Assembly (NCBI GenBank): GCA_002338445.1
Contig: DDII01000076.1
Span: 1-42,016, forward strand
Source of the DNA: Cellvibrionales bacterium UBA1854
GTDB lineage: Bacteria > Pseudomonadota > Gammaproteobacteria > Pseudomonadales > Porticoccaceae
Direction of reading: 5' to 3'
Length of the DNA stretch: 42,016 bases
The number at the start of each line of letters is the position of its first letter. Within the stretch, counting starts at the first letter, position 1. A model generated the notes under the pieces. The model was not told the origin of the DNA. It did no database searches and worked only from the letters and a program-made list of their open reading frames with translations. Positions 35,168 through 42,016 of the stretch are shown here, in pieces. A program made the position numbers and the translations under genes.

Positions 35168-36412
35168 ATGGCTGACCAAGAACAAGAATTGAACACGGAT
35201 GAAGAGACGGAACCTGCAGAGGTAAAAGAGGAGCAGATACTCGACTCTCAGGGCTATCCAACTGTTTTAGATGAAGAGGGTAAGCCAATTGAGAGGGAGG
35301 TTGTAGTTCATCCAAAACCCCCAGAATGCTCACCATGTAAGAGTGGAGCGCCGGCGTGGATGGCAACATTCGCCGATATGGCAACGTTGTTAATGGCATT
35401 TTTCGTCCTTCTCTTATCTTTTGCGGAAATGAACGTTCCCCGTTACAAAGAGGTGAGTGGTTCAATGAAAAATGCTTTCGGAGTGCAGCGAATTGTTCCT
35501 ACTGTTGAACCACCAAAGGCTAAAAGTATTATTGCAAAACAATATAAGCGCGCGAAAGTAAACCACACTACACTGAATGTGATTCAAGAGCAGACAACAA
35601 ACGAAGAGCAGCCAGTTGATCCCATTCTCAAGGAAACAACTAAAACCGCAGATTTTGATACGAATTCGGATATCGAAAAATTAAAAGAGACTATGGCGAA
35701 AGAGATTGCTCGCGGCAAGGTAGAGGTGAGAGTCGAGGATACGAGGTTGATTGTAAAAGTTATCACTCAAGCTAAGACGGGAGACGACGGAAAAAACGAA
35801 AATAGCAAGTCAGGGGCGCAGGTTTCCCAAGATGATTTGCAGGTTTATGCAAAAATCGCTGCTGCTCAAGCACAGGTAGAGTCTGTAGTTCAAGTTGAAC
35901 AGGGCTCACCTGACGACGTTGCTGCCAATTTATCGGGAATGTCAGATGCTACAAAAAAGCGTGCGATAGATGATCAGTTTCAAAGAATCCGAATGAACCT
36001 TTCGAGCGAGATTGCGAAAGGGTTGGCTGAAGTTGAGCGAGATGGAGATAAGATAATCGTTAGATTAGCTGAAAGGGGTTCATTCCGCAGCGGCTATTCA
36101 GATCTTCAACCAGGATTCAAGCCTTTATTGAAAAAAGTGGGTGACTCGATATCGCAATCTAGTGGGTTAATCACAATTGAGGGACATACGGATAATGTGC
36201 CTATGGCATTTAGTGAGCGTTTCCGATCTAACTGGGATTTATCTGCCGCTCGTTCGGCTGCAGTAGCTGATTATTTGCTGGACAATTCCTCTGTTGCAGA
36301 AGGTCGAGTGACAATTGTTGGTCTCGCGGATACTAAGCCGATCAGGTCGAATAGCACACCTCAAGGAAGAGCAAAGAATCGTCGCATTGAGGTGATTGTT
36401 GACGGCGGTTAG
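35168..36412 (+). CDS. motB: Flagellar motor stator protein MotB/PomB, copy 2
   Basis: Second B-type stator subunit, 414 residues from ATG 35168. It has an acidic cytoplasmic N-terminus about 20 residues longer than in copy 1, CSPC at 54-57, the same membrane helix ATFADMATLLMAFFVLLLSF with the ion-binding D70, a long charged linker of different sequence, and an OmpA-like domain with EGHTDNVPMAFSERFRSNWD and RAKNRRIEVIVDGG. Both copies are intact with all key residues, so neither looks decayed. It lies 17 bases after copy 1 and should share the sigma28 promoter. Confidence 0.92.
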   Translation: MADQEQELNTDEETEPAEVKEEQILDSQGYPTVLDEEGKPIEREVVVHPKPPECSPCKSGAPAWMATFADMATLLMAFFVLLLSFAEMNVPRYKEVSGSMKNAFGVQRIVPTVEPPKAKSIIAKQYKRAKVNHTTLNVIQEQTTNEEQPVDPILKETTKTADFDTNSDIEKLKETMAKEIARGKVEVRVEDTRLIVKVITQAKTGDDGKNENSKSGAQVSQDDLQVYAKIAAAQAQVESVVQVEQGSPDDVAANLSGMSDATKKRAIDDQFQRIRMNLSSEIAKGLAEVERDGDKIIVRLAERGSFRSGYSDLQPGFKPLLKKVGDSISQSSGLITIEGHTDNVPMAFSERFRSNWDLSAARSAAVADYLLDNSSVAEGRVTIVGLADTKPIRSNSTPQGRAKNRRIEVIVDGG

Positions 36413-36586
36413 GCACTAACTTTTTCGCTGGGCTGTGCGAGTTTCTTACGAAAAGAGGGGATTCTAAAATTCCTTTACATTAAAGAAAACGACTTTGTAC
36501 TCCATCAACTATTTGTGTTGGCTTTGAAGATGGTTACAACATAATAACGTACTTCAGACAAATTATTAATAACCCAATGTTTCTGG

Positions 36587-37537
36587 TTACTCTTCGCGCT
36601 TTTTATTAGTTTTTTCCTCAATAATTTCGTCGAATTCTTGCTGTTCAGCGATGTTGTCAAAGATAGCTTTCGCGTGTTGTTCGGTTATTTTGAATCGTCC
36701 CCTTAAATCTTCGATATGATCGGCTTCATCCTCGGTTATAACTCCATCTGCCATTGCTGCATTAACTTCTGCTTCGAATATTGCTTCGCGCCTAGCCATT
36801 TGATTGGAAAAGGCAGACGCTACAATTCCGGTTAAAAGTGCTACGGCACAAACGCCCATGAGAGCAGTAAATGCTCCAACAATTTTACCTATTCCGGTGA
36901 CAGGGGAAACGTCACCATACCCAACGGTTGTAAGAGTAATCATGGACCACCACATGGTGTGCGGGATCGATTGGAAGTTTTCCGGTTGCGCCTCATATTC
37001 GGCTAGATACATCATTGAACTGGAAAGAAACAAAGCTATCGCCATAAGGTAAAGGGCTGCCACAAACGACTGTCTCTCTTGATAAATTGCTGAAAATAGG
37101 TCCTCCAGTGCGGTAGAATAGTGAGAAATCTTAAGTAATCTCAATAAGCGTAGGACACGCAACCATCTTAAGTCGGTTCCCGGAAAAAAGTAGGGTAGTA
37201 TGCTCGGTAGTATAGCGGCTAGATCTACTATTCCATGAAAACTAAAGATGTAACTAGCTCTTCTGCGGGACGCATCGGGGTAACGGTTTTTCTCATCTGC
37301 AGCCATCGACCAGATTCTTAACAAATACTCTACAGCGAAGACTATTACCGAGAACATTTCGAACAAAAAAAACTGTCTTTGGTACGTTTCTCCCAAAGAC
37401 GAAATAGACTCTAGGCATACTGCGAGTAGATTTAGAAATATCAATATTGAGAGGAAATAATCACAAGCCAAACTCGTTTTGTCAGTACTGTCACCTTTAT
37501 CAAGTATTTGAAATATCCTGCTCTGAGTGAATGCCAT
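36587..37537 (-). CDS. Voltage-gated potassium channel-like protein (Kv type)
   Basis: Six-segment ion channel of the inner membrane. The 316-residue protein has the S1-S4 sensor with an arginine-rich S4 (RWLRVLRLLRLLK, 124-136) and a pore domain with the potassium selectivity filter TTVGYGD at 203-209. A cytoplasmic C-terminal tail of about 60 residues follows, acidic, containing MADGVITEDEADHIEDLRG, which resembles a TerB- or SHOCT-like helical element. Role in the cell is unknown; it sits between two flagellar loci but on its own. Confidence 0.88.
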   Translation of the reverse strand: MAFTQSRIFQILDKGDSTDKTSLACDYFLSILIFLNLLAVCLESISSLGETYQRQFFLFEMFSVIVFAVEYLLRIWSMAADEKNRYPDASRRRASYIFSFHGIVDLAAILPSILPYFFPGTDLRWLRVLRLLRLLKISHYSTALEDLFSAIYQERQSFVAALYLMAIALFLSSSMMYLAEYEAQPENFQSIPHTMWWSMITLTTVGYGDVSPVTGIGKIVGAFTALMGVCAVALLTGIVASAFSNQMARREAIFEAEVNAAMADGVITEDEADHIEDLRGRFKITEQHAKAIFDNIAEQQEFDEIIEEKTNKKREE

Positions 37538-37826
37538 GTTATTTCGACTCCGATTATCTTAAGAACCTCTAATTATTTGAGCAATTTATGCCATGCAAGA
37601 GCAGAACTGTCAAGCCATACGTGAAGTACTCATGACAAGCATATCATTAATGAATAGAACCATTATTAGGAAAAAAATAAGTTAACTAGACAAACTCCTT
37701 CTAATTTGAACTTTATAGCGTCCGCTCGATGTTTCTCTGGACATTTTTGCTATTACTAAAATTCTAATAAAACTTACTTGTCTCATTTGTCGATGGGTAT
37801 TGATGGCTTAGAACTAATGCTGTCGA
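37538..37826. other. gap with no recognisable feature
   Basis: This 289-base AT-rich stretch contains the upstream region of the potassium channel gene and the downstream end of the fliS operon. I found no convincing coding frame, hairpin or sigma28/sigma70 promoter. Confidence 0.5.
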
Positions 37827-38174
37827 TTATGTGCTTTCGATTAATTCATTTAGGTAAGTGTTTACTTGAACTCGATGTTCAATTTGTTTCGCACTAGCGT
37901 CGTTAAAGCTCAGTGTTGGCTGGTGAAGAGAAATGAATTGATCAAAGAAAAGGCAGTCGGTGGGTATGGACGTTTTTGATTGTGGTGTGCTTGGCTTTAG
38001 TGGCACGGCACTTTTTTCTTCTGTTAACTCTTCGGTGTTTGACGATTCGTATAGCCAAGCTACTTCTTTTCCGAAGTTTGATTCGTTATCCCCGCTTTTG
38101 CTCTGAGAAAGCTCCAAATTAGAAACGCTCTGAGGCCTTAACTCCAGAGCGTTGGTTGTTGATGCATATAACAT
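37827..38174 (-). CDS. Hypothetical protein downstream of fliS
   Basis: 115-residue protein with no signal peptide or membrane segment and no family I recognise. It is rich in Ser, Thr, Glu and Lys in the first 70 residues, probably disordered, with a more hydrophobic, helix-like C-terminal half (FFDQFISLHQPTLSF, then VNTYLNELI). The ATG at 38172-38174 lies 26 bases after fliS, so both should share the fliS promoter. In other flagellar clusters fliT-type chaperones occupy this slot, but sequence gives no support for FliT. Confidence 0.6.
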   Translation of the reverse strand: MLYASTTNALELRPQSVSNLELSQSKSGDNESNFGKEVAWLYESSNTEELTEEKSAVPLKPSTPQSKTSIPTDCLFFDQFISLHQPTLSFNDASAKQIEHRVQVNTYLNELIEST

Positions 38175-38200
38175 ATCGAAACTCAGCTGTTAGGCATCTG

Positions 38201-38617
38201 TTATGACGCCATTGCTGCGTTTTGGTCTTTTAAAAGTGATGGTAAGAGTGTCCAAGCGGAGCTAATTTCTTCCATCAATCCTTTGACTTCGCGCACAGCT
38301 TCGATGTCATTGTACAGATTGGCCTTGATAAGTCGCCTCAGGCAATAATCATATAACTCACTGAGATTGCGTGCTAGTTCTGCGCCCTTCTCAAAGTCTA
38401 AAGAACCCTGCAACCCGATAATAATATTACTCGCTCTATAAAGAGCATCACTTTTCTCCTTTATCGACTTGCGCACCAGGTGACCCTCGGCGGATGATAA
38501 TGAATCTATCAGTCCGTCAAATAACATTTGGATCAACTGAACACCATCAGCATAGGGAACTGCTGATGACACATTCACATCTTGATAGGCATTCAGTGCT
38601 TTGGCGTGTCTTTTCAT
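38201..38617 (-). CDS. fliS: Flagellin export chaperone FliS
   Basis: Binds the C-terminus of flagellin in the cytoplasm and keeps it from polymerising before export. The 138-residue protein has the FliS pattern: ALNAYQDVNVSSA at the start, VQLIQMLFDGLIDSL, then IIIGLQGSLDFEKGAELARNLSELYDYCLRRLI. A GAGGAG site precedes the ATG at a good distance. Unlike many flagellar clusters, no fliD is directly upstream; instead it has its own sigma28 promoter (38665-38691), and the next gene upstream encodes a Sel1-repeat protein. Confidence 0.95.
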   Translation of the reverse strand: MKRHAKALNAYQDVNVSSAVPYADGVQLIQMLFDGLIDSLSSAEGHLVRKSIKEKSDALYRASNIIIGLQGSLDFEKGAELARNLSELYDYCLRRLIKANLYNDIEAVREVKGLMEEISSAWTLLPSLLKDQNAAMAS

Positions 38618-38664
38618 TTTGTGGAACTCCTCGGTTTTTTACTACTACTGCAAATGTAATAGTT

Positions 38665-38691
38665 ATATCGTCTAGAGTTCGAATTTCTTTA
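38665..38691 (-). promoter_or_regulatory. sigma28 (FliA) promoter of fliS
   Basis: On the minus strand TAAA (38691-38688), a 15-base spacer and GACGATAT (38672-38665) match the sigma28 consensus at 10 of 12 positions with exact spacing. The start of transcription would be near 38658, about 40 bases before fliS. Confidence 0.7.
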
Positions 38692-38735
38692 GAAAATAGT
38701 GGAATAAAATTTACAGAACTCGGGTTGAATATCTC

Positions 38736-39446
38736 TCACGAGGTAGGACAAGTAGTATAGTTGCTATCGACGCAGATGTCTGCCAATTGGAGGGCTTTTG
38801 CAATCTCTTCATCTTCAAGTTGTAACTTGGCTTGATCGCCAACATCTGCGTTATCAAGCTTTCCATTTTTTCCAGCCACTGTGCTCCAAATCAGTGCTTT
38901 AAAAGGATCCGGGTCTCCCAGTTCTCCGGCTTGTAGCATAAAAGCATACATAAATTGAGAATTAGCATACCCCTGCTTTGCTGAAAGAAGGTACCAATAT
39001 TTTGCAAATTTGTAATCCATAGGTACGCCTTGGCCTTGGTGATACATGAGGCCAAGCATGTATCGTGAATCCGCTAAGTTTTGTTCAGCAGCTCTCCTGA
39101 AATATTTAAAGGCTTCTTTATAATTTTTTTTTACGCCATAGCCAGAATAATAAAGCATGCCTATGTTATGTTGAGCTTCAGAAAGGCCCTGCTCTGCGGC
39201 TAGCCTGTACCAGCGCATAGCAATACTGTAGTCCTGCGACACCCCGAGGCCCTCTTCATATAAGTGACCGACATTATTCTGCGCGGCGGCTATGCCATCG
39301 TTTGCCATTCCGATCCAAGCACGCATTGCCGTTGCATAATGAGCCCGCTGCAAGGCACTGAGACCGGCATTAAAATCTCCTAATGCTGTTGGTGTCGAAA
39401 AGTAGCTGGCCAATGCTAATAATAGGCACCAATAAAATTTTTTCAT
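38736..39446 (-). CDS. Secreted Sel1-like repeat protein
   Basis: 236-residue protein with a signal peptide (about 1-23, cleavage after ALG likely) followed by about four to five Sel1 repeats of 36 residues: GHLYEEGLGVSQDYSIAMRW, GMLYYSGYGVKKNYKEAFKY, GLMYHQGQGVPMDYKFAKYW and flanking partial units. The C-terminus has a paired-cysteine LADICVDSNYTTC ending seen in other Sel1 proteins. Vibrio MotX, needed for the sodium-driven motor, is also a secreted Sel1 protein, so a motor role is possible but unproven. Confidence 0.85.
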   Translation of the reverse strand: MKKFYWCLLLALASYFSTPTALGDFNAGLSALQRAHYATAMRAWIGMANDGIAAAQNNVGHLYEEGLGVSQDYSIAMRWYRLAAEQGLSEAQHNIGMLYYSGYGVKKNYKEAFKYFRRAAEQNLADSRYMLGLMYHQGQGVPMDYKFAKYWYLLSAKQGYANSQFMYAFMLQAGELGDPDPFKALIWSTVAGKNGKLDNADVGDQAKLQLEDEEIAKALQLADICVDSNYTTCPTS

Positions 39447-39518
39447 TCATCCTCCAAGTCGACACACAGTACCACTAACACTCTTTTCAACAGCGTAATG
39501 TTAATTTGTGTGACGATA

Positions 39519-41234
39519 TTAATCTCTTTCGATAGTTCGGGCTTGGCTTTGAACATCTATCACTGCTTGAAATAACTCGCCCTCTGCAATGCTCCCTGTC
39601 ATTAAAGTGCTTTTCTTATGTACTACTGGTAAACTCTCACCGACAAAGTCACTTACTTTGATCATTGCTTGTTTTAGTGAGTCATCTGCATAAAGTAATG
39701 TGGGATCTTTATCCATACGGGTGTCAACTGTGTCATCGCCGCAAGAGACAGCTTGATGAATATTTAGCTTACCTAAAAGAATACCCCCTTCATCTACAAC
39801 ATAAGCTTCAGTTTGTTCACGACGCTCCATGTGTTCGCGGGCGGTATTACCAGTATCACTTTTTCTAACTCTAATATGATCTTGGGATGCATAAGGCTCC
39901 AACACTTGATTTTCTAATGCGATGGCTTCTCTGCCTTTTACTAAATCAACTCCTCTATCCAGTAATTGACGGTCAAAAAACGAATGCCCAAATAAACGGT
40001 GAGTGATTAGACTGCAGACCATGACTGCAATCATTGCAGCTACGGCATATTCATAAGATTGCGAGAGTTCAAGCACAATCAGGACGGCGCTGAGTGGAGC
40101 ACCGATGACTGATGCACTAACTGCCGCCATGGCCGCCACAGTAATTACAGATGCGATATCATTGAACCCAATTGCCACAAGTAGCTTTGTCGCAAGCGCT
40201 CCTGCAGCAACACCAATAAATAAAGCGGGTGAAAAGACCCCACCAAACACGCCAAAACCTATACATGCTGAAGTCATAAAAATTTTTGCTATTAAGACGC
40301 TTATTAGCAGTGGAACTAGATATTCTCCAGCGATCATGTCATTGATATTACTTACTCCTAAGCCAAGTGCTTGAGGAACAAAAAGTCCAACTAACCCACA
40401 AGCGGTTGCGCCGATAAAAGGAAGGAGAGTTGGATTCACAGATAAAGAAGTGGCTAATTTGGTGGAATATCTTATTGACACCATAAAAGCTATCGCGGTA
40501 ATTGCGAATATGGGCGACAAGATGACCAAGAAGGGCACTACTTCTGCCAGGGCAGGTGCAGCAGCATCTATCTTGAATGTTGCTGTATGAGGAAAAAGAT
40601 AACCACCCACCGAGCTTGCTGCGATCGAGGACACCGTAATCGGAGCTATAGCTCGGACAGAAAAGTGACGGAGAATGGCTTCGTGGGCAAAAATTATACC
40701 TGCGATCGGCGCATTAAAACCGGCAGAAATTGCGGCGGCCACCCCGCAGGCTAGATAGATTTCTCGGGGTAGACGATTAAAACCAAGCCGCTTTCGCAAT
40801 TGAAGCTTTGATGTAATGATACCCACAGTAGCGCCAAAGTGCACTATTGGTCCATATTGGCCGACTGATGCCCCTCCACTGACCGACGCGAATGCCGCCA
40901 AGGTTGACGCGAGCCCCTGCTTTATGTTGAAGGGGACGTTAAGTTGATGTGCTGAGTACATAGAGTCAGCGGGACCTGCCCACTTAGCAATGCCAAACGA
41001 CTTTTTGATTATAACAACAGCAGCAGCAGCAGCCCACAAAAATAGAAGACTTGAGAAGGAAATAGTTTGGTTGCCAAAAGAGGCGGTAAAAAAATCTACG
41101 CTCTCGCGTTTTTGACCAAACCACTGAACGCTCGATACAAAGAGGTTCGATACAACTGCTAAACTTGCACCAATAAGCCCTCCTACAACAAAAACGATAA
41201 ATACCTCTAAAAAAGCTTCTTTTATGCGATTCAT
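39519..41234 (-). CDS. ClC-family chloride channel/transporter with CBS domains
   Basis: Membrane protein of the ClC family, 571 residues from ATG 41234 (with a GAGAGG site); a start ten codons upstream is less likely. It has the usual many-helix core, the conserved FGGVFSPALFIG filter segment, and a cytoplasmic tail with two CBS-like halves (EAYVVDEGGILLGKL; DPTLLYADDSLKQAMIKV). Two core motifs depart from E. coli ClcA: the GSGIP segment reads AGPADS, and the gating glutamate of GREGP is tyrosine (GQYGP, Y127). It may therefore be a channel or an uncoupled transporter; ion and direction are unknown. Confidence 0.88.
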   Translation of the reverse strand: MNRIKEAFLEVFIVFVVGGLIGASLAVVSNLFVSSVQWFGQKRESVDFFTASFGNQTISFSSLLFLWAAAAAVVIIKKSFGIAKWAGPADSMYSAHQLNVPFNIKQGLASTLAAFASVSGGASVGQYGPIVHFGATVGIITSKLQLRKRLGFNRLPREIYLACGVAAAISAGFNAPIAGIIFAHEAILRHFSVRAIAPITVSSIAASSVGGYLFPHTATFKIDAAAPALAEVVPFLVILSPIFAITAIAFMVSIRYSTKLATSLSVNPTLLPFIGATACGLVGLFVPQALGLGVSNINDMIAGEYLVPLLISVLIAKIFMTSACIGFGVFGGVFSPALFIGVAAGALATKLLVAIGFNDIASVITVAAMAAVSASVIGAPLSAVLIVLELSQSYEYAVAAMIAVMVCSLITHRLFGHSFFDRQLLDRGVDLVKGREAIALENQVLEPYASQDHIRVRKSDTGNTAREHMERREQTEAYVVDEGGILLGKLNIHQAVSCGDDTVDTRMDKDPTLLYADDSLKQAMIKVSDFVGESLPVVHKKSTLMTGSIAEGELFQAVIDVQSQARTIERD

Positions 41235-41528
41235 GGAACGAACCTCTCTATTATAGGAAAGCAAGTCATTCTAGATTACCTAGTAAGTGATTGCCGGTCA
41301 AAGAATGATTTGTCAGATATTTTTTCGTCTACCTTTGGGAGTTTCAAAAAAAGTTATTGTAAATTGAAATATTGAAGACAGTGTTTATTCTCATTAGAAT
41401 ATATACTTATAAGTCCAAATTAAAGTGGTACAGCGCTTCATGAGCGCTACATTATGCCAGCTTCCCTGCTTTTTTTATCGGTAACACAGTTGAGAGCTTT
41501 GGCATCAGAATTTCGTTGAGACGATTTA
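41235..41528. other. gap between clcA-like gene and sigma54 activator, with two small inverted repeats
   Basis: No gene of family-typical length fits here. TATTCT-CATT-AGAATA at 41386-41401 and AGCGCT-TCATG-AGCGCT at 41432-41448 are inverted repeats just before the regulator gene and could be operator or leader hairpins. A short frame from ATG 41454 (21 residues) ends at TGA 41517-41519, in the same frame as the regulator. Confidence 0.5.
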
Positions 41529-42016
41529 GTGCAGAATTTAAAGACAATTGTAGGGCGGAGCGCAGATATCAATGAGCTCCGCGCACTCATAAAAGTAGTT
41601 GGACCTAGTGATGCAACCGCCTTAATATTGGGCGAAAGTGGCACGGGAAAAGAACTCGTGGCACGCGCGCTTCACGACTGCTCAGAGCGCTCAGCTGAAC
41701 CTTTTATTCCCGTAAACTGCGGCGCAATTCCTCGTGAGTTGCTTGAGAGCGAACTGTTTGGGCATCGCAAGGGAGCTTTTACCGGAGCGATATCAGATCG
41801 CAAGGGAAGATTTGAACTTGCAAGTGGTGGCACATTATTTCTGGACGAGATCGGAGATATGTCCATGGACCTGCAAGTGAAGTTGCTTCGTGTATTACAA
41901 GAACGCATTATTGACCCAGTAGGTACCACTCAGGGTTTAGCGATTGATGTCAGAGTTATTGCTGCTACACATAAAAACGTTGAAAATCTCATAGAGAAAG
42001 GCGAATTTCGTGAGGA
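41529..42016 (+). CDS. Sigma54-dependent activator, FleQ/FlrA-like, 3' end outside window
   Basis: AAA+ activator of RNA polymerase holding sigma54. From GTG 41529 the frame gives TIVGRSADINELRALI, Walker A GESGTGKE (35-42), the sigma54-contact loop GAFTGA (82-87) and Walker B LFLDEIGD (about 103-110), continuing off the right edge. The sequence after the start corresponds to the beginning of the AAA+ domain; the N-terminal receiver-like FleQ domain (about 130 residues) is absent, since an in-frame TGA lies at 41517 and the upstream DNA encodes the ClC gene on the other strand. The flagellar setting favours a FleQ/FlrA-type master regulator, but other NtrC-family roles are possible. Confidence 0.82.
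   Translation, partial: MQNLKTIVGRSADINELRALIKVVGPSDATALILGESGTGKELVARALHDCSERSAEPFIPVNCGAIPRELLESELFGHRKGAFTGAISDRKGRFELASGGTLFLDEIGDMSMDLQVKLLRVLQERIIDPVGTTQGLAIDVRVIAATHKNVENLIEKGEFRE

Noticed and set aside
41447..41929. Two leftward frames at the right end
   Set aside because: They are antisense to the sigma54 activator, whose Walker A, GAFTGA and Walker B motifs fix the coding strand.
1..42016. CRISPR arrays, insertion sequences, prophage, tRNA or rRNA genes
   Set aside because: No regular direct repeats, transposase motifs, integrase motifs or RNA gene signatures were recognised by reading either strand.

Overview
The window is a contiguous chromosomal origin region from a gammaproteobacterium. 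By eye it is moderately AT-rich. The gene set (nine-gene F-type ATP synthase operon, parAB, rsmG/mnmG, rpmH-rnpA-yidD-yidC-mnmE, dnaA-dnaN-recF-gyrB, glyQS, ubiC/ubiA, lpxL-type acyltransferase, polar-flagellum genes with a PomA-like stator) suggests a free-living, flagellated, respiring marine gammaproteobacterium, perhaps near the Cellvibrionales/SAR92-OM60 group. The lineage is an inference from gene content and order; no marker gene comparison was possible.

Layout: (1) 1-11277, minus strand: atpI-B-E-F-H-A-G-D-C (atpC runs off the left edge) behind a strong sigma70-type promoter, then parB, parA, rsmG and mnmG. (2) 11278-11717: AT-rich divergent gap. (3) 11718-15584, plus strand: rpmH, rnpA, yidD, yidC, mnmE (protein and tRNA/RNase P biogenesis). 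(4) 15585-15932: gap with two perfect DnaA boxes, the best oriC candidate. (5) 15933-22059, plus: dnaA, dnaN, recF (carrying a parS-like site), gyrB. (6) 22190-25219, minus: glyS, glyQ. (7) 25400-28671, plus: galU, lipid A acyltransferase, ubiC, ubiA. (8) 28683-30065, minus: DUF938 methyltransferase and yaaA. (9) 30173-32194, plus: BepA-like M48 protease and two small cysteine-containing proteins; 32221-32757, minus: DUF1566 lipoprotein. (10) 32995-36412, plus: sigma28 promoter, motA/pomA and two tandem motB/pomB genes. (11) 36587-41234, minus: Kv-type channel, a hypothetical, fliS (own sigma28 promoter), a Sel1-repeat protein and a ClC protein. (12) 41529-end, plus: a FleQ/FlrA-like sigma54 activator that starts at its AAA+ domain.

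The left two thirds is mostly conserved housekeeping. The points most worth a second look are the organisation of the origin (the rpmH-mnmE block lies inverted relative to the Pseudomonas arrangement, leaving two origin-like gaps), a consensus sigma28 promoter firing inside the oriC candidate, a parS-like palindrome in recF, the motA-motB-motB stator operon, the receiver-less FleQ-like regulator, and a ClC protein whose gating glutamate is a tyrosine. I did not find a CRISPR array, insertion sequence, prophage, tRNA or rRNA gene, and I see no clearly undescribed defence or metabolic system.
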